A stretch of DNA of 64,000 nt from Allobosea sp039673065 (GTDB taxonomy: Bacteria; Pseudomonadota; Alphaproteobacteria; Rhizobiales; Beijerinckiaceae), in NCBI RefSeq assembly GCF_039673065.1, contig NZ_JBDJKW010000003.1, forward strand, positions 186,001-250,000, read 5' to 3'. Each line of letters begins with the position of its first letter. The first letter of the stretch is position 1. The position numbers were made by a program, and so were the translations under genes. Positions 16,811-25,620 of this stretch are shown here, one piece after another. The notes beneath the pieces are model-generated. The model was not told where the DNA came from, did no database searches, and saw nothing but the letters and a program-made list of their open reading frames with translations.

Positions 16811-17251
16811 TCAGCCGACCAGACGCTCATGCGGCCTGTCGGCGCCCCACATCTTCTCGAGATTGTAGAACTGGCGCACTTCGGGCCGGAAGATGTGGAT
16901 GATCAGGTCACCGGTATCGATCAGCACCCAGTCGCAGGCCGGCTGGCCCTCGACCTTCGGCGTCGGATAGCCCGCGGCCTTGAAGGCCTCGATCAGGCTG
17001 TCAGCGATGGCACCGACATGACGGTTCACCCGGCCGGAGGCGATGATCAGGGCATCGGCCAGGGATGTCTTGCCGACGAGATCGATCACCGTGATGTCCT
17101 CGGCCTGCATCTCCTCGAGGATGCGCAGGGCGAGCTCGACGCCGGCGGCGGCAGGGTTCTCGGTGATATGGGCCGGCGGCAGCGGGCTTGGTTCCGCTTC
17201 GCCGATGGGTTCACGGGTCAGTTCAGTGTCCTCGCCTGACGACGCGCTCAT
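16811..17251 (-). CDS. rsfS: ribosome silencing factor RsfS
   Basis: The protein has 146 residues. An acidic, Pro-rich N-terminal tail of about 38 residues precedes the RsfS/Iojap domain (AEDITVIDLVGKTSLADALIIASG, then DWVLIDTGDLIIHIF). RsfS binds ribosomal protein L14 and blocks subunit joining when nutrients are short. It lies between nadD and rlmH, as in most alphaproteobacteria. The N-terminal tail is longer than in short homologues, but no better start is seen. Confidence 0.95.
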   Translation of the reverse strand: MSASSGEDTELTREPIGEAEPSPLPPAHITENPAAAGVELALRILEEMQAEDITVIDLVGKTSLADALIIASGRVNRHVGAIADSLIEAFKAAGYPTPKVEGQPACDWVLIDTGDLIIHIFRPEVRQFYNLEKMWGADRPHERLVG

Positions 17252-17269
17252 GGCGCGACGGGTTTCATT

Positions 17270-17902
17270 TTAGGGCTGGAGGCCCTCGACTTCAACTGCG
17301 TCGGCGCTTTCGCGCAGTTTTGTCGAGGACAGATCGGAGCGCCGGCCGTGCAGGAATATCCAGGCCGGTGGGGTGCGCACCGCCAGCGCCGCGCCCTGAT
17401 TCTCGGGCAGGCGCCAGCGCGCCATCCAGTTCGCCGCCGGCGAGGCGACCGAGACATGGGTGGTGCCCGGCCGGTCGATCACCGCGATCGGCATCATCCG
17501 CGCGATCGCCCGCCACTCGTTCCAGCGATGGAAATTGGCGAGGTTGTCCGAGCCCATGATCCAGACGAAGCGCACGCCGGGGCAGCGCCGCATCAGCGCC
17601 CGCAGCGTGTCCGCCGTATAGCGGGTGCGCATCTTGGCTTCGATCCCGGTTATGTGGATCCGGCCATGGTCGGCGAGCTCGCGCGCCTGCTGGAGGCGGT
17701 CGGCCAGCGGCGGCAGGCTGTTGTTGTTCTTCAGCGGATTGCCGGGCGTGACGAGCCACCAGACACGGTCGAGCTGCAGGCGCCGCAGCGCCGTGATGCT
17801 CGCCATGCGATGGCCGTCATGGGGCGGGTTGAAGCTCCCGCCGAACAGCCCGACGCGCAGCCCGGGGGCGTGCGGCGGCAGGCGCAGATCCTCGCGCCTC
17901 AC
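17270..17902 (-). CDS. nadD: nicotinate-nucleotide adenylyltransferase NadD
   Basis: The protein has 210 residues. The nucleotidyltransferase signature GLFGGSFNPPHDGH is at about residues 18-31, with the catalytic histidines of HxxH, and the second motif SSTKLRES is near the C-terminus. It makes deamido-NAD from nicotinate mononucleotide and ATP. I chose the GTG at 17902 because it overlaps the proA stop codon (GTGA), the same coupling used elsewhere in this block; the longer ATG start at 17947 would lie inside proA. Confidence 0.93.
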   Translation of the reverse strand: MRREDLRLPPHAPGLRVGLFGGSFNPPHDGHRMASITALRRLQLDRVWWLVTPGNPLKNNNSLPPLADRLQQARELADHGRIHITGIEAKMRTRYTADTLRALMRRCPGVRFVWIMGSDNLANFHRWNEWRAIARMMPIAVIDRPGTTHVSVASPAANWMARWRLPENQGAALAVRTPPAWIFLHGRRSDLSSTKLRESADAVEVEGLQP

Positions 17903-19206
17903 GGGCGTACCTGTCCCCGGCCGTGTACCCGGTACTTGAAGGAGCACAGCTGCTCGACGCCGACGGGGCCGCGCGCATGCATGCGCCCGGTGGCGATGCC
18001 GATCTCGGCGCCGAAGCCGAACTCGCCGCCATCGGCGAACTGGGTCGAGGCGTTGTGAACGACGATGGCCGAATCGACCTCCGCCAGGAAGCGTTCCGCC
18101 GCCGCTTCGTCGGCGGTGACGATCGCGTCGGTGTGGTGCGAGCCGTAAGCCTCGATATGGGCGATGGCCGCGTCGAGCCCGTCGACGACCTTCACCGCGA
18201 TGATGCGGTCGAGGAACTCGGTCGCCCAGTCCGCCTCCCCGGCCGCGACGACGCGCGGATCGACCGCGACGGTCGCGGCGTCGCCGCGCACCTCGCAGCC
18301 CGCATCGAGCAGGGACTGGACCAGCGGCGCCAGATGCGTCCCGGCGCAGGCCTGGTCGACCAGCAGCGTCTCGGCCGCGCCGCAGACGCCGGTGCGGCGC
18401 AGCTTGGCGTTCAACAGGATGCTGCGCGCCATGGCGAGATCGGCCGCGGCATGGACGTAGACATGGCAGTTGCCGTCGAGATGGGCGAAGACCGGCACGC
18501 GCGCATCAGCCTGCACCCTGGCGACCAGGCTCTTGCCGCCGCGCGGCACCACCACGTCGACATTGCCGCCGAGCCCGGCGAGAATCGCCCCCACCGCATC
18601 GCGGTCGCGCGTCGGCACCAGCTGGATCGCCTCGCGCGGTAGGCCGGCGTCGGCGAGGCCCGCCTGCATCGCCTCAGCGATGGCCGAGGCGGTGCGGAAG
18701 CTGTCGGAGCCGGCGCGCAGGATCGCGACATTGCCGCTCTTCAGGCACAGCGCGCCGGCATCGGCGGTGACGTTGGGCCGGCTCTCGAAGATCACCGCGA
18801 CGATGCCGAGCGGCGTCGCGACCCGCTCGAACTCCAGCCCGTTCGGCCGGGTCCACTGCGCCAGCACCCGCCCGACGGGATCGGGCAGCGCGGCGATCTC
18901 GGCCACGGCCGCGGCGATGGCTTCCAGCCGCGCCGGGTCGAGCGCCAGCCGGTCGATGAAGGAGGCGGCCTGGCCGGCGGCGCGCGCATCGGCGAGGTCG
19001 GCCTCGTTGGCGGCGAGGATGGCCGGCGCCTGCGCGCGCAGAGCCTCGGCCATCGCCGTGAGGGCGGCGTCGCGGCGCGCGGACGGCGAATTGGCGACCT
19101 GCCGGGCGGCCGCCCGCGCCGCGCGGCCGAGCGCCAGCATCAGCGCGGCGACGTCGCCGTTCTCGTTATCGGGCGCGGGAATCCGCCGTGCGCTCTCAGT
19201 CGTCAT
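17899..19206 (-). CDS. proA: glutamate-5-semialdehyde dehydrogenase ProA
   Basis: The protein has 435 residues and belongs to the ALDH superfamily, gamma-glutamyl phosphate reductase branch. The catalytic cysteine is C275 in RRTGVCGAAETLL, and the cofactor segment is VIFESRPNVTADAGALCLKSGN. It reduces gamma-glutamyl phosphate to glutamate semialdehyde in proline synthesis. It is 18 bases downstream of proB, and its stop codon overlaps the nadD start. Confidence 0.97.
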   Translation of the reverse strand: MTTESARRIPAPDNENGDVAALMLALGRAARAAARQVANSPSARRDAALTAMAEALRAQAPAILAANEADLADARAAGQAASFIDRLALDPARLEAIAAAVAEIAALPDPVGRVLAQWTRPNGLEFERVATPLGIVAVIFESRPNVTADAGALCLKSGNVAILRAGSDSFRTASAIAEAMQAGLADAGLPREAIQLVPTRDRDAVGAILAGLGGNVDVVVPRGGKSLVARVQADARVPVFAHLDGNCHVYVHAAADLAMARSILLNAKLRRTGVCGAAETLLVDQACAGTHLAPLVQSLLDAGCEVRGDAATVAVDPRVVAAGEADWATEFLDRIIAVKVVDGLDAAIAHIEAYGSHHTDAIVTADEAAAERFLAEVDSAIVVHNASTQFADGGEFGFGAEIGIATGRMHARGPVGVEQLCSFKYRVHGRGQVRP

Positions 19207-19224
19207 TCTGGGCCCGATGCTTCC

Positions 19225-20364
19225 TCATGCGCCGCGATCGTAGCCGACCCGCAGCGCCATGTCGTCCCGGTGCACCATTTCGGCCCGTCCGGGATAGCCC
19301 AGAATGGCCGGGATGTCGCGCGAGGCGGTGCCGAGCACCCGTCCGGCCTCGTGCGCGTCATAGGCGACGAGCCCCCGGCCGATCTCGACGCCGTCGCGAT
19401 CGCGGATCGTCACCGCGTCGCCGCGGCTGAAGGCGCCCTCGATGCGGGTGACGCCGACCGGCAGAAGGCTGGCGCCGCCGGCGAGCGCGCGCGCGGCGCC
19501 CTCGTCGACATGCAGCGTGCCGCGCGGCTCCAGCGTGCCGGCGATCCAGGTCTTGCGCGCCGTCGCCGGCGTCGAATGGCTGAGGAACCAGGTGCAGCGC
19601 CCGCCCTCGGCGATGCGCCGCAGCGGATTCTTGCCGCGCCCGTCGGCGATCAGCATATGGGCGCCGCCGGCGGTCGCGATCTTGCCCGCCTCGATCTTGG
19701 TGCGCATGCCGCCGCGCGAGAGCTCGGAGGCCGCCCCGCCGGCCATCGCCTCGATCGCCGGGGTGATCGCCGGCACCAGCGGGATCAGCTGGGCCGAAGG
19801 GTCGGCCTGCGGCGGCGCGGTGTAGAGCCCGTCAATGTCGGAGAACAGCACCAGCAGGTCGGCGCCGGCCATGGTGGCGACGCGCGCCGCCAGCCGGTCG
19901 TTGTCGCCATAGCGGATCTCCGAGGTGGCGACCGTGTCGTTCTCGTTGATCACCGGCACCGCGCGCAGGTCGAGCAGGCGACCGAGCGTGGCACGGGCGT
20001 TGAGATAGCGCCGGCGCTCCTCGGTATCGGCGAGGGTCAGCAGGATCTGCCCGGCGACCAGCCCGTGATGGCCGAGCGCCTCGGCCCAGTTGCGGGCGAG
20101 CGCGATCTGGCCGATCGCGGCGGCCGCCTGGCTTTCCTCGAGCTTCAGCGCACCGGCCGGCAGCTTCAGCACGGTGCGTCCAAGCGCGATGGCGCCCGAC
20201 GAGACCACGAGCACGTCGGCGCCGCCGGCATGCAGCTCGGCGAGGTCCTCCGCCAGCGCCGCGAGCCAGGCATGGCGCAGCCGCCCGGCGGCGCGGTCGA
20301 CCAGCAGCGACGAGCCGACCTTCACGACGATCCGGCGGAACTGGGCGAGGGCGGGCGTGCTCAC
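19225..20364 (-). CDS. proB: glutamate 5-kinase ProB
   Basis: The protein has 379 residues. An amino-acid kinase domain (RRIVVKVGSSLLV at the start, VINENDTVATSEIRYGDNDRLAA in the middle) is followed by a PUA domain at about residues 280-375. It phosphorylates glutamate, the first and feedback-regulated step of proline synthesis. I chose the GTG at 20364, where homology begins; the longer frame adds 35 residues unlike the family. In many Rhizobiales obg precedes proB. Here the upstream gene is instead an unknown membrane protein on the same strand, 148 bases away. Confidence 0.95.
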   Translation of the reverse strand: MSTPALAQFRRIVVKVGSSLLVDRAAGRLRHAWLAALAEDLAELHAGGADVLVVSSGAIALGRTVLKLPAGALKLEESQAAAAIGQIALARNWAEALGHHGLVAGQILLTLADTEERRRYLNARATLGRLLDLRAVPVINENDTVATSEIRYGDNDRLAARVATMAGADLLVLFSDIDGLYTAPPQADPSAQLIPLVPAITPAIEAMAGGAASELSRGGMRTKIEAGKIATAGGAHMLIADGRGKNPLRRIAEGGRCTWFLSHSTPATARKTWIAGTLEPRGTLHVDEGAARALAGGASLLPVGVTRIEGAFSRGDAVTIRDRDGVEIGRGLVAYDAHEAGRVLGTASRDIPAILGYPGRAEMVHRDDMALRVGYDRGA

Positions 20365-20512
20365 GCGGATGAAACCGATACTGGACGATGGCGGCGCGAC
20401 GAGGGGCGCACCGGGATCCGGGGATGCCTGACGTTTCGTCTTGGGCAATTCCGCGCGCTTGTAAAGCACGCGACACGCAACCCGCCCTTCCGCGAGCGCA
20501 GGCGGGGCGGCA

Positions 20513-21100
20513 TCATCCGGTCGCCTCGAGCACGGTCGCCAGCCAGAAGAACTGGTAGCCGATATGGAAGGCGGCGACTGCCAGTTGCACCGAGCGCCGC
20601 CGCGTCAGGCAAGCGACGACGCACAGCGCCAGGCCGAGCGGGATCTGCACGACATAGGCCGTGCTGAACTGCCCCCAATGCTCAGCGCCCTTGATCGCGG
20701 TGTCGACGATGTCGAAGAAGAAGGTCAGTGCGAACAGGCCGAAGAACCAGCGCCTTCGGTCGAGGAAGAACTCCTCGTAGTCGCCATACTCGTCGAGATC
20801 GTCGGGGAAGAGCAGCGCCGAGATCAGGAACAGCGTGATCGCGTAGAAGATCAGGAACAGGAAGATGCCGAAATTCAGGTTCGGCACCCGCGACAGCGCG
20901 AACTCCCACCACCAGAACAGCACCAGCTCGACCAGCATCGAGAACACCCACATCAGGTGGATGGCCGAGCGGCGGTGGCGCTTGGGGTGCTGGATCAGCC
21001 CGGCGATCCCGGTGAGCAGGCGGGTGATGCCGAGCCCGATCACCATGCCCATCACGATGCGGATATGCGGGAAGAGTTCGTGGCTGGGCGCTGGGTCCAT
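20513..21100 (-). CDS. hypothetical multi-pass membrane protein
   Basis: I do not recognise this 195-residue protein by family. It has about five strongly hydrophobic segments (for example IVMGMVIGLGITRLLTGIAG, a Trp/Phe-rich ELVLFWWWEF and IFLFLIFYAITLFLISALLF), an acidic loop with DDLDEYGDYEEFF, and positively charged loops. No catalytic motif is evident. I chose the ATG at 21100; the longer open frame is low complexity. It lies between proB and rpsU, divergent from rpsU. The regular composition argues for a real gene; the function is unknown. Confidence 0.7.
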   Translation of the reverse strand: MDPAPSHELFPHIRIVMGMVIGLGITRLLTGIAGLIQHPKRHRRSAIHLMWVFSMLVELVLFWWWEFALSRVPNLNFGIFLFLIFYAITLFLISALLFPDDLDEYGDYEEFFLDRRRWFFGLFALTFFFDIVDTAIKGAEHWGQFSTAYVVQIPLGLALCVVACLTRRRSVQLAVAAFHIGYQFFWLATVLEATG

Positions 21101-21406
21101 GGAGCCTCGTCGAACGCGATCGCCAGGAGCCGCGATCGCCAAGAGCAAAGCATGAGGCCTCGCCGCGACCAAGCCCGCCTCCTCGCGCATTCTCCGCGAA
21201 GGCCCTCCGGACGGCGCGACCCGAGGCCTGGGCGGCGCAGCCCAGGCGCCGCGCAGCGGCTGCGAACCGGAAAAGCGCACGCCCGTTTGAAAAATACTGG
21301 CGTTTCGCCGGCTTGTCTGCTAGCCGAGCCGCAATTCGATCATCCGTCCCGCCCCGGGACCGCTTTTGCGTCCGCGATCCGGACGAGGATTTCAGGAGAG
21401 TTGTGA
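21101..21406. promoter_or_regulatory. 306-base divergent intergenic region upstream of rpsU
   Basis: No gene is seen here. TTGAAA at 21287-21292 could be a -35 element for rpsU, but no convincing -10 follows at normal spacing. A small hairpin (CTGGCG/CGCCGG, 21297-21311) lies about 100 bases before the start codon. The ribosome-binding site AGGAGA is just upstream of 21407. Confidence 0.35.
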
Positions 21407-21640
21407 ATGCAGGTTCTCGTGCGCGACAACAACGTCGACCAGGCTCTTCGCGTTCTGAAGAAGAAGATGCAGCGCGAAGGCGTGTTCCGCGAGATGAAGC
21501 GTCGCGCCGCCTACGAGAAGCCCTCCGAGCGCCGCGTGCGCGAGCAGGCCGACGCCGTGCGCCGCGCCCGCAAGCTGGCCCGCAAGCAGGCCCAGCGCGA
21601 AGGCCTCATCGCCAAGCCGAAGCCCCGCGTTCGCGGCTGA
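21407..21640 (+). CDS. rpsU: 30S ribosomal protein bS21
   Basis: This 77-residue, highly basic protein is S21 from the N-terminal VLVRDNNVDQALRVLKKK and the conserved VFREMKRRAAYEKPSERR. S21 helps the 30S subunit recognise the message during initiation. A strong AGGAGA ribosome-binding site precedes the ATG. The C-terminal lysine/arginine-rich extension is normal for alphaproteobacteria. The next gene, 129 bases downstream on the same strand, encodes another small charged protein. Confidence 0.97.
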   Translation: MQVLVRDNNVDQALRVLKKKMQREGVFREMKRRAAYEKPSERRVREQADAVRRARKLARKQAQREGLIAKPKPRVRG

Positions 21641-21769
21641 AGCCGAGGCGAGGCCCGCGTCGGGGGCGCATCGGCTGCGCACCCATGTCGGTAGCCATCG
21701 CGACGTTTTTCCCGTAAATCGCTGCGCGCGGGCACCGCTTTCGCCCGTGCAACAGAGAGAAGGCCCGCC

Positions 21770-22147
21770 TTGAAGAACCCGAACGACCGCCATTTCACCG
21801 ACCGTCAGGCCAAATCCGCCAGTGCGAAGAAGGCCCTGCTGGAGCGTTTCAAATCGCGCCCCGGCCCGGACGACCCGGTAATGGTGCAGCGACGGGCCGA
21901 GCGCGAGGCGATCGCCGCGGCGCGCCTCGCCCGCGAGGCGGAGAAGGAAGAGGCTCGCCGCGAGGCCGAGCGTCTGGCGGCCATCGAGCGCGCCGCCCGC
22001 GAGGAGGCCGAACGCATCGCCGAGGCCGAGCGCGAGGCGATCCGCAAGGCCGAGCAGGCCAAGCGCGATGCCGAGCGTCCGCGCCGCGTCCTGCTCGAAG
22101 CCGTGCAGTACATGGAAATGCGGGTGGCCGGCAAAGGCCGCCGCTGA
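21770..22147 (+). CDS. small charged coiled-coil protein (DUF6481-type)
   Basis: The protein has 125 residues. The N-terminal segment FTDRQAKSASAKKALLERFKSRP resembles the DUF6481 family of Rhizobiales. A long Glu/Arg/Ala helix at about residues 45-105 (repeats of EAER/EEAER) is predicted to form a coiled coil. No function is known. The start appears to be TTG at 21770, preceded by GAGAGAAGG. A strong terminator follows the stop codon. The position after rpsU suggests high expression in growing cells; this is inference. Confidence 0.75.
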   Translation: MKNPNDRHFTDRQAKSASAKKALLERFKSRPGPDDPVMVQRRAEREAIAAARLAREAEKEEARREAERLAAIERAAREEAERIAEAEREAIRKAEQAKRDAERPRRVLLEAVQYMEMRVAGKGRR

Positions 22148-22176
22148 GCCGAGCGCGCAGCGCAAGACCAGAAGAA

Positions 22177-22200
22177 GCCGCCTCCGGGCGGCTTTTTTAT
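22177..22200 (+). terminator. rho-independent terminator
   Basis: The arms GCCGCC (22177-22182) and GGCGGC (22187-22192) enclose TCCG and are followed by a run of seven T (22193 onward is TTTTTTAT). It ends the rpsU / DUF6481-type transcript. Confidence 0.9.
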
Positions 22201-22357
22201 TTCCCTAAGGGAACATCACTCTTTCCCTGACGGATCAAAGTTACCCCTCCTTGGCTCTTGCCTTCCCGGTCCGCGACCGGAAGTCTTGCGGATCAACGGC
22301 CGCAAGAGCCGCAATAGACCGTTCCGGCACCGCCGGCGCGGCCTCAGGGAGGGAAGC

Positions 22358-23473
22358 ATGACGTCAGACGCGACGACGACTCGCGCCGACAGGCGCCGTT
22401 TTCTCAAGATCGCCGGACTGGCCGGGGCGGGCACGATCGCCATGCCGCAGGTCAGCCGGGCCCAGACCGTCACCTGGAAATTCCAGTCGACCTGGCCCAC
22501 CAAGGACATCTTCCACGAATTCGCCGGTGACTTCGCCAAGCGGGTCAACGAGATGACCGGCGGCCGGCTCAAGCTGGACGTGCTGGCGGCCGGCGCGGTG
22601 GTGCCCGCCTTCCAGCTCCAGGACGCGGTGCATGCCGGCATCCTCGATGGCGGCCACGGCGTCAGCGCCTACTGGTACGGCAAGAACAAGGCCTTCTCGC
22701 TGTTCGGCACGCCGCCGGCCCTGGGCTGGGACGCCACCAACTTCCTGTCCTGGATGAACTATGGCGGCGGCTACGACCTCTACAACGATCTCGTCACCAA
22801 CCAGATGAAGCTCAACATCGTCGGCCTGTTCTCCGGGCCGATGCCGTGCCAGCCGCTCGGCTGGTTCAAGAAGGAGCTGAAGACGGCGGACGACTTCAAG
22901 GGACTGAAATACCGCACCGTCGGCCTCGCCGCCGATCTCAAGCGCGAGATGGGTGCGGCGGTCACCATCCTCGCCGGCGGCGAGATCGTGCCGGCCCTGG
23001 AGCGCGGCGTCATCGACGGGGCGGAGTTCAACAATCCCTCTTCCGACGCCATCCTCGGCTTCTCCGACGTGGCCAAGGTCTTCATGCTGCAGAGCTACCA
23101 TCAGGCGGCGGAGAGCTTCGAGCTGCTGTTCAACAAGGGCAAGTTCGACGCGCTCTCCGGCGAGCAGAAGGCGATCGTCAAATATGCCGCCGAGGCCGCG
23201 TCCTCCGACATGAACTGGAAGGCGATCGATCGCTATTCCAAGGATCTCGAGATGCTGCGCGGCAAGGGCGTCAACGTGATCAAGACGCCCGAGGCGATCC
23301 TCAAGGCCCAGCTCGCCGCCTGGGACAAGGTGCTCGAGAAGCTCGGTGGGGAGAACGCCTTCTTCAAGAAGGTGGTCGATTCGCAGAAGGCCTGGGCCAA
23401 GCGCACCGTCGCCTACGAGCTGATCAACACCCCGCCGGCCGAGCTCGCCTACGACCACTTCTTCAAGAGCTGA
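22358..23473 (+). CDS. TRAP transporter, periplasmic substrate-binding protein
   Basis: This 371-residue DctP-family protein has a twin-arginine signal (DRRRFLKIAGLAGAG, cleavage near SRAQ at about residue 36) and the TRAP binding-protein fold (KFQSTWPTKDIFHEFAGDFAKRV, then GLKYRTVGLAADLKREMGA). The length and the Arg of GLKYR match the DctP-7/TakP group, which binds carboxylate-bearing ligands through a conserved arginine. The Tat signal implies export in folded form. It is followed by the two membrane subunits. A good AGGGAGGG site precedes the ATG at 22358. Confidence 0.92.
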   Translation: MTSDATTTRADRRRFLKIAGLAGAGTIAMPQVSRAQTVTWKFQSTWPTKDIFHEFAGDFAKRVNEMTGGRLKLDVLAAGAVVPAFQLQDAVHAGILDGGHGVSAYWYGKNKAFSLFGTPPALGWDATNFLSWMNYGGGYDLYNDLVTNQMKLNIVGLFSGPMPCQPLGWFKKELKTADDFKGLKYRTVGLAADLKREMGAAVTILAGGEIVPALERGVIDGAEFNNPSSDAILGFSDVAKVFMLQSYHQAAESFELLFNKGKFDALSGEQKAIVKYAAEAASSDMNWKAIDRYSKDLEMLRGKGVNVIKTPEAILKAQLAAWDKVLEKLGGENAFFKKVVDSQKAWAKRTVAYELINTPPAELAYDHFFKS

Positions 23474-23663
23474 CGCTGCGCCTGCGCGTCACCGGGCCGG
23501 GAAACCGGCGTCGGTGACGCCGGCGACGAGAGCGGTCTCCGCGGCACGTCCCCGTGCCCGCGGCGATCAGCGCCCGCCACCGCCGCGGCTGGCGGCGGGC
23601 GTTCGCGCCCGGCCGCGTTGCGGACCGGCGGCCCCCGCCTTCCTCCTGCACCGGGACGATGCG

Positions 23664-24254
23664 ATGCGTTGGATTCTCGCCGTCGACAGGGTCAATACCG
23701 CCATCGGCAAGCTTGCCGGCTGGACGATCCTGATCCTCACTCTGGCGATCTGCTACGAGGTCTTCGCCCGCTACGCGCTGCGCAGCCCGACCGAATGGGC
23801 CTTCGACGCGAGCTACATCCTCTACGGCACGCTGTTCATGCTGGCCGGTCCCTACACGCTGGCGCGCAACGCCCATGTCCGCGGCGACTTCCTCTACCGC
23901 GCCTGGGCGCCGCGCACGCAGGCCTGGCTCGACCTCGTGCTGTTCTTCCTGTTCTTCTTCCCGGGCATCATCGCCCTCGCCTGGGCCGGCTACAACTTCG
24001 CCGCCTTCTCCTGGGCGATCCGCGAGCATTCCTCCAATTCGCCCAACGGCCCGCCGCTCTACCACTTCAAATCGCTGATCCCGATCGCCGGCGTGCTGAT
24101 GACGGTCCAGGGCATCGCCGAGGTCGGGCGCTGCATCATCTGCCTGCGGACGGGGCAATGGCCGCCGCGGCTGCACGATGTCGAGGAGACCGAGAAGGTC
24201 ATCCTCGACCATGCGGCCGAGCTCTCCGGCTCCTCCCAGCAGAAGGCGATCTGA
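23664..24254 (+). CDS. TRAP transporter, small permease (DctQ)
   Basis: The protein has 196 residues with four transmembrane helices, the standard DctQ layout (helices start near GWTILILTLAICYEVFARY, ILYGTLFMLAGPY, LVLFFLFFFPGIIALAW and SLIPIAGVLMTVQGIAE). It links binding protein and large permease. I chose the ATG at 23664; the longer frame begins with about 50 low-complexity Arg/Pro/Ala residues. The stop codon directly abuts the start of the large permease gene. Confidence 0.9.
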   Translation: MRWILAVDRVNTAIGKLAGWTILILTLAICYEVFARYALRSPTEWAFDASYILYGTLFMLAGPYTLARNAHVRGDFLYRAWAPRTQAWLDLVLFFLFFFPGIIALAWAGYNFAAFSWAIREHSSNSPNGPPLYHFKSLIPIAGVLMTVQGIAEVGRCIICLRTGQWPPRLHDVEETEKVILDHAAELSGSSQQKAI

Positions 24255-25583
24255 ATGTTCGGCATGACCAATCCCGAGCTGGGCGTGCTGATGCTCGGCC
24301 TGTTCATCGTCTTCATCATGTTCGGCTTCCCGATCGCCTTCACCCTGATGGCCCTGGGCGTCGGCTTCGGCTATATGGCGATGGGCGACACCATCTTCGC
24401 CCTGGTGGTGCAGCGGACCTATTCGGTGATGGCGAGCGACGTGCTCGTCTCGATCCCGCTCTTCATCTTCATGGGCTACATCATCGAGCGGGCGAACATC
24501 CTCGACCGGCTGTTCCATTCGCTGCAGATCGCGCTCGGCAACGTGCCGGGCTCCCTCGCCATCGCGACGCTGGCGACCTGCGCCATCTTCGCCACCGCCA
24601 CCGGCATCGTCGGCGCCGTGGTCACGCTGATGGGGCTGCTCGCCTTCCCGGCCATGCTGCGCGCTGGCTACGATACCCGCCTCTCGGCCGGCGTGGTCTG
24701 CGCCGGCGGCTGCCTCGGCATCCTGCTGCCGCCGAGCGTGATGCTGATCCTCTACGGCGCGACCGCCGGCGTCTCGGTGCCGAAGCTCTATGCCGGCGCC
24801 TTCTTCCCCGGCCTGCTGCTGGCGGCGCTCTACATGATCTACGTGCTGGTGCGCTGCATCATCAATCCGGCGCTGGCCCCGAAGCTGCCGCGGGAGGAGA
24901 CCGAGGTACCCTGGAGCACCGCACTCCGGGCGCTGGCGACCAGCTTCTTCCCGCTGACCCTGCTGATCATGTCGGTGCTGGGCGCCATCTTCTTCGGCTT
25001 CGCCACGCCGACGGAGGCCGCCGGCGTCGGCGCCATGGGCGCGCTGCTGCTCGCCGCGGCCTATCGCTCGCTCAGCTTCGGCAAGGTCAGGGAATCGGTG
25101 GTCCTCACCGCCCGCACCTCGGCCATGGTCTGCTGGCTCTTCGTCGGCTCCTACATCTTCTCCTCGATCTTCGCGATCCTCGGCGGGCACGAGCCGATCA
25201 AGACGCTGGTGCTGGCGCTCGACCTGTCGCCGACCATGTTCCTGATCACCGCGCAGATCATCATCTTCATCCTCGGCTGGCCGCTGGAATGGACCGAGAT
25301 CATCGTGATCTTCGTGCCGATCTTCCTGCCGCTGCTCGAGCTGTTCCAGATCGATCCGCTGTTCTTCGGCATCCTGATCGCCCTGAACATCCAGACCTCG
25401 TTCCTGTCGCCGCCGGTGGCGATGGCGCCCTTCTATCTCAAGGGCATCGCACCGCCACATGTCAGCATCAACCAGATCTTCGCGGGGGTGATGCCCTATC
25501 TCGGCCTCGTCCTGTTCGCGATGGTGATCGTCTACGTCTTCCCGGGCGTGGCGCTCTGGCTGCCGAGATACCTGTACGGCTGA
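24255..25583 (+). CDS. TRAP transporter, large permease (DctM)
   Basis: This 442-residue, very hydrophobic protein has about twelve membrane segments and the DctM hallmarks: VSIPLFIFMGYIIER, the glycine-rich AGGCLGILLPPSVMLILYG and the second-half counterpart SFLSPPVAMAPFYLKG. It is the sodium-driven translocation subunit. The gene starts immediately after the dctQ stop codon. It is convergent with an FGGY kinase gene, and a hairpin lies between them. Confidence 0.95.
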   Translation: MFGMTNPELGVLMLGLFIVFIMFGFPIAFTLMALGVGFGYMAMGDTIFALVVQRTYSVMASDVLVSIPLFIFMGYIIERANILDRLFHSLQIALGNVPGSLAIATLATCAIFATATGIVGAVVTLMGLLAFPAMLRAGYDTRLSAGVVCAGGCLGILLPPSVMLILYGATAGVSVPKLYAGAFFPGLLLAALYMIYVLVRCIINPALAPKLPREETEVPWSTALRALATSFFPLTLLIMSVLGAIFFGFATPTEAAGVGAMGALLLAAAYRSLSFGKVRESVVLTARTSAMVCWLFVGSYIFSSIFAILGGHEPIKTLVLALDLSPTMFLITAQIIIFILGWPLEWTEIIVIFVPIFLPLLELFQIDPLFFGILIALNIQTSFLSPPVAMAPFYLKGIAPPHVSINQIFAGVMPYLGLVLFAMVIVYVFPGVALWLPRYLYG

Positions 25584-25592
25584 GGGGGCGGG

Positions 25593-25620
25593 GGCCGGCG
25601 GGACATGGTGCCCGCCGGCC
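25593..25620. terminator. 10-bp hairpin between convergent dctM and kinase genes
   Basis: GGCCGGCGGG (25593-25602) and CCCGCCGGCC (25611-25620) pair perfectly around ACATGGTG. No T-run follows on either strand, so it may protect 3' ends or terminate in both directions only weakly. Confidence 0.5.
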
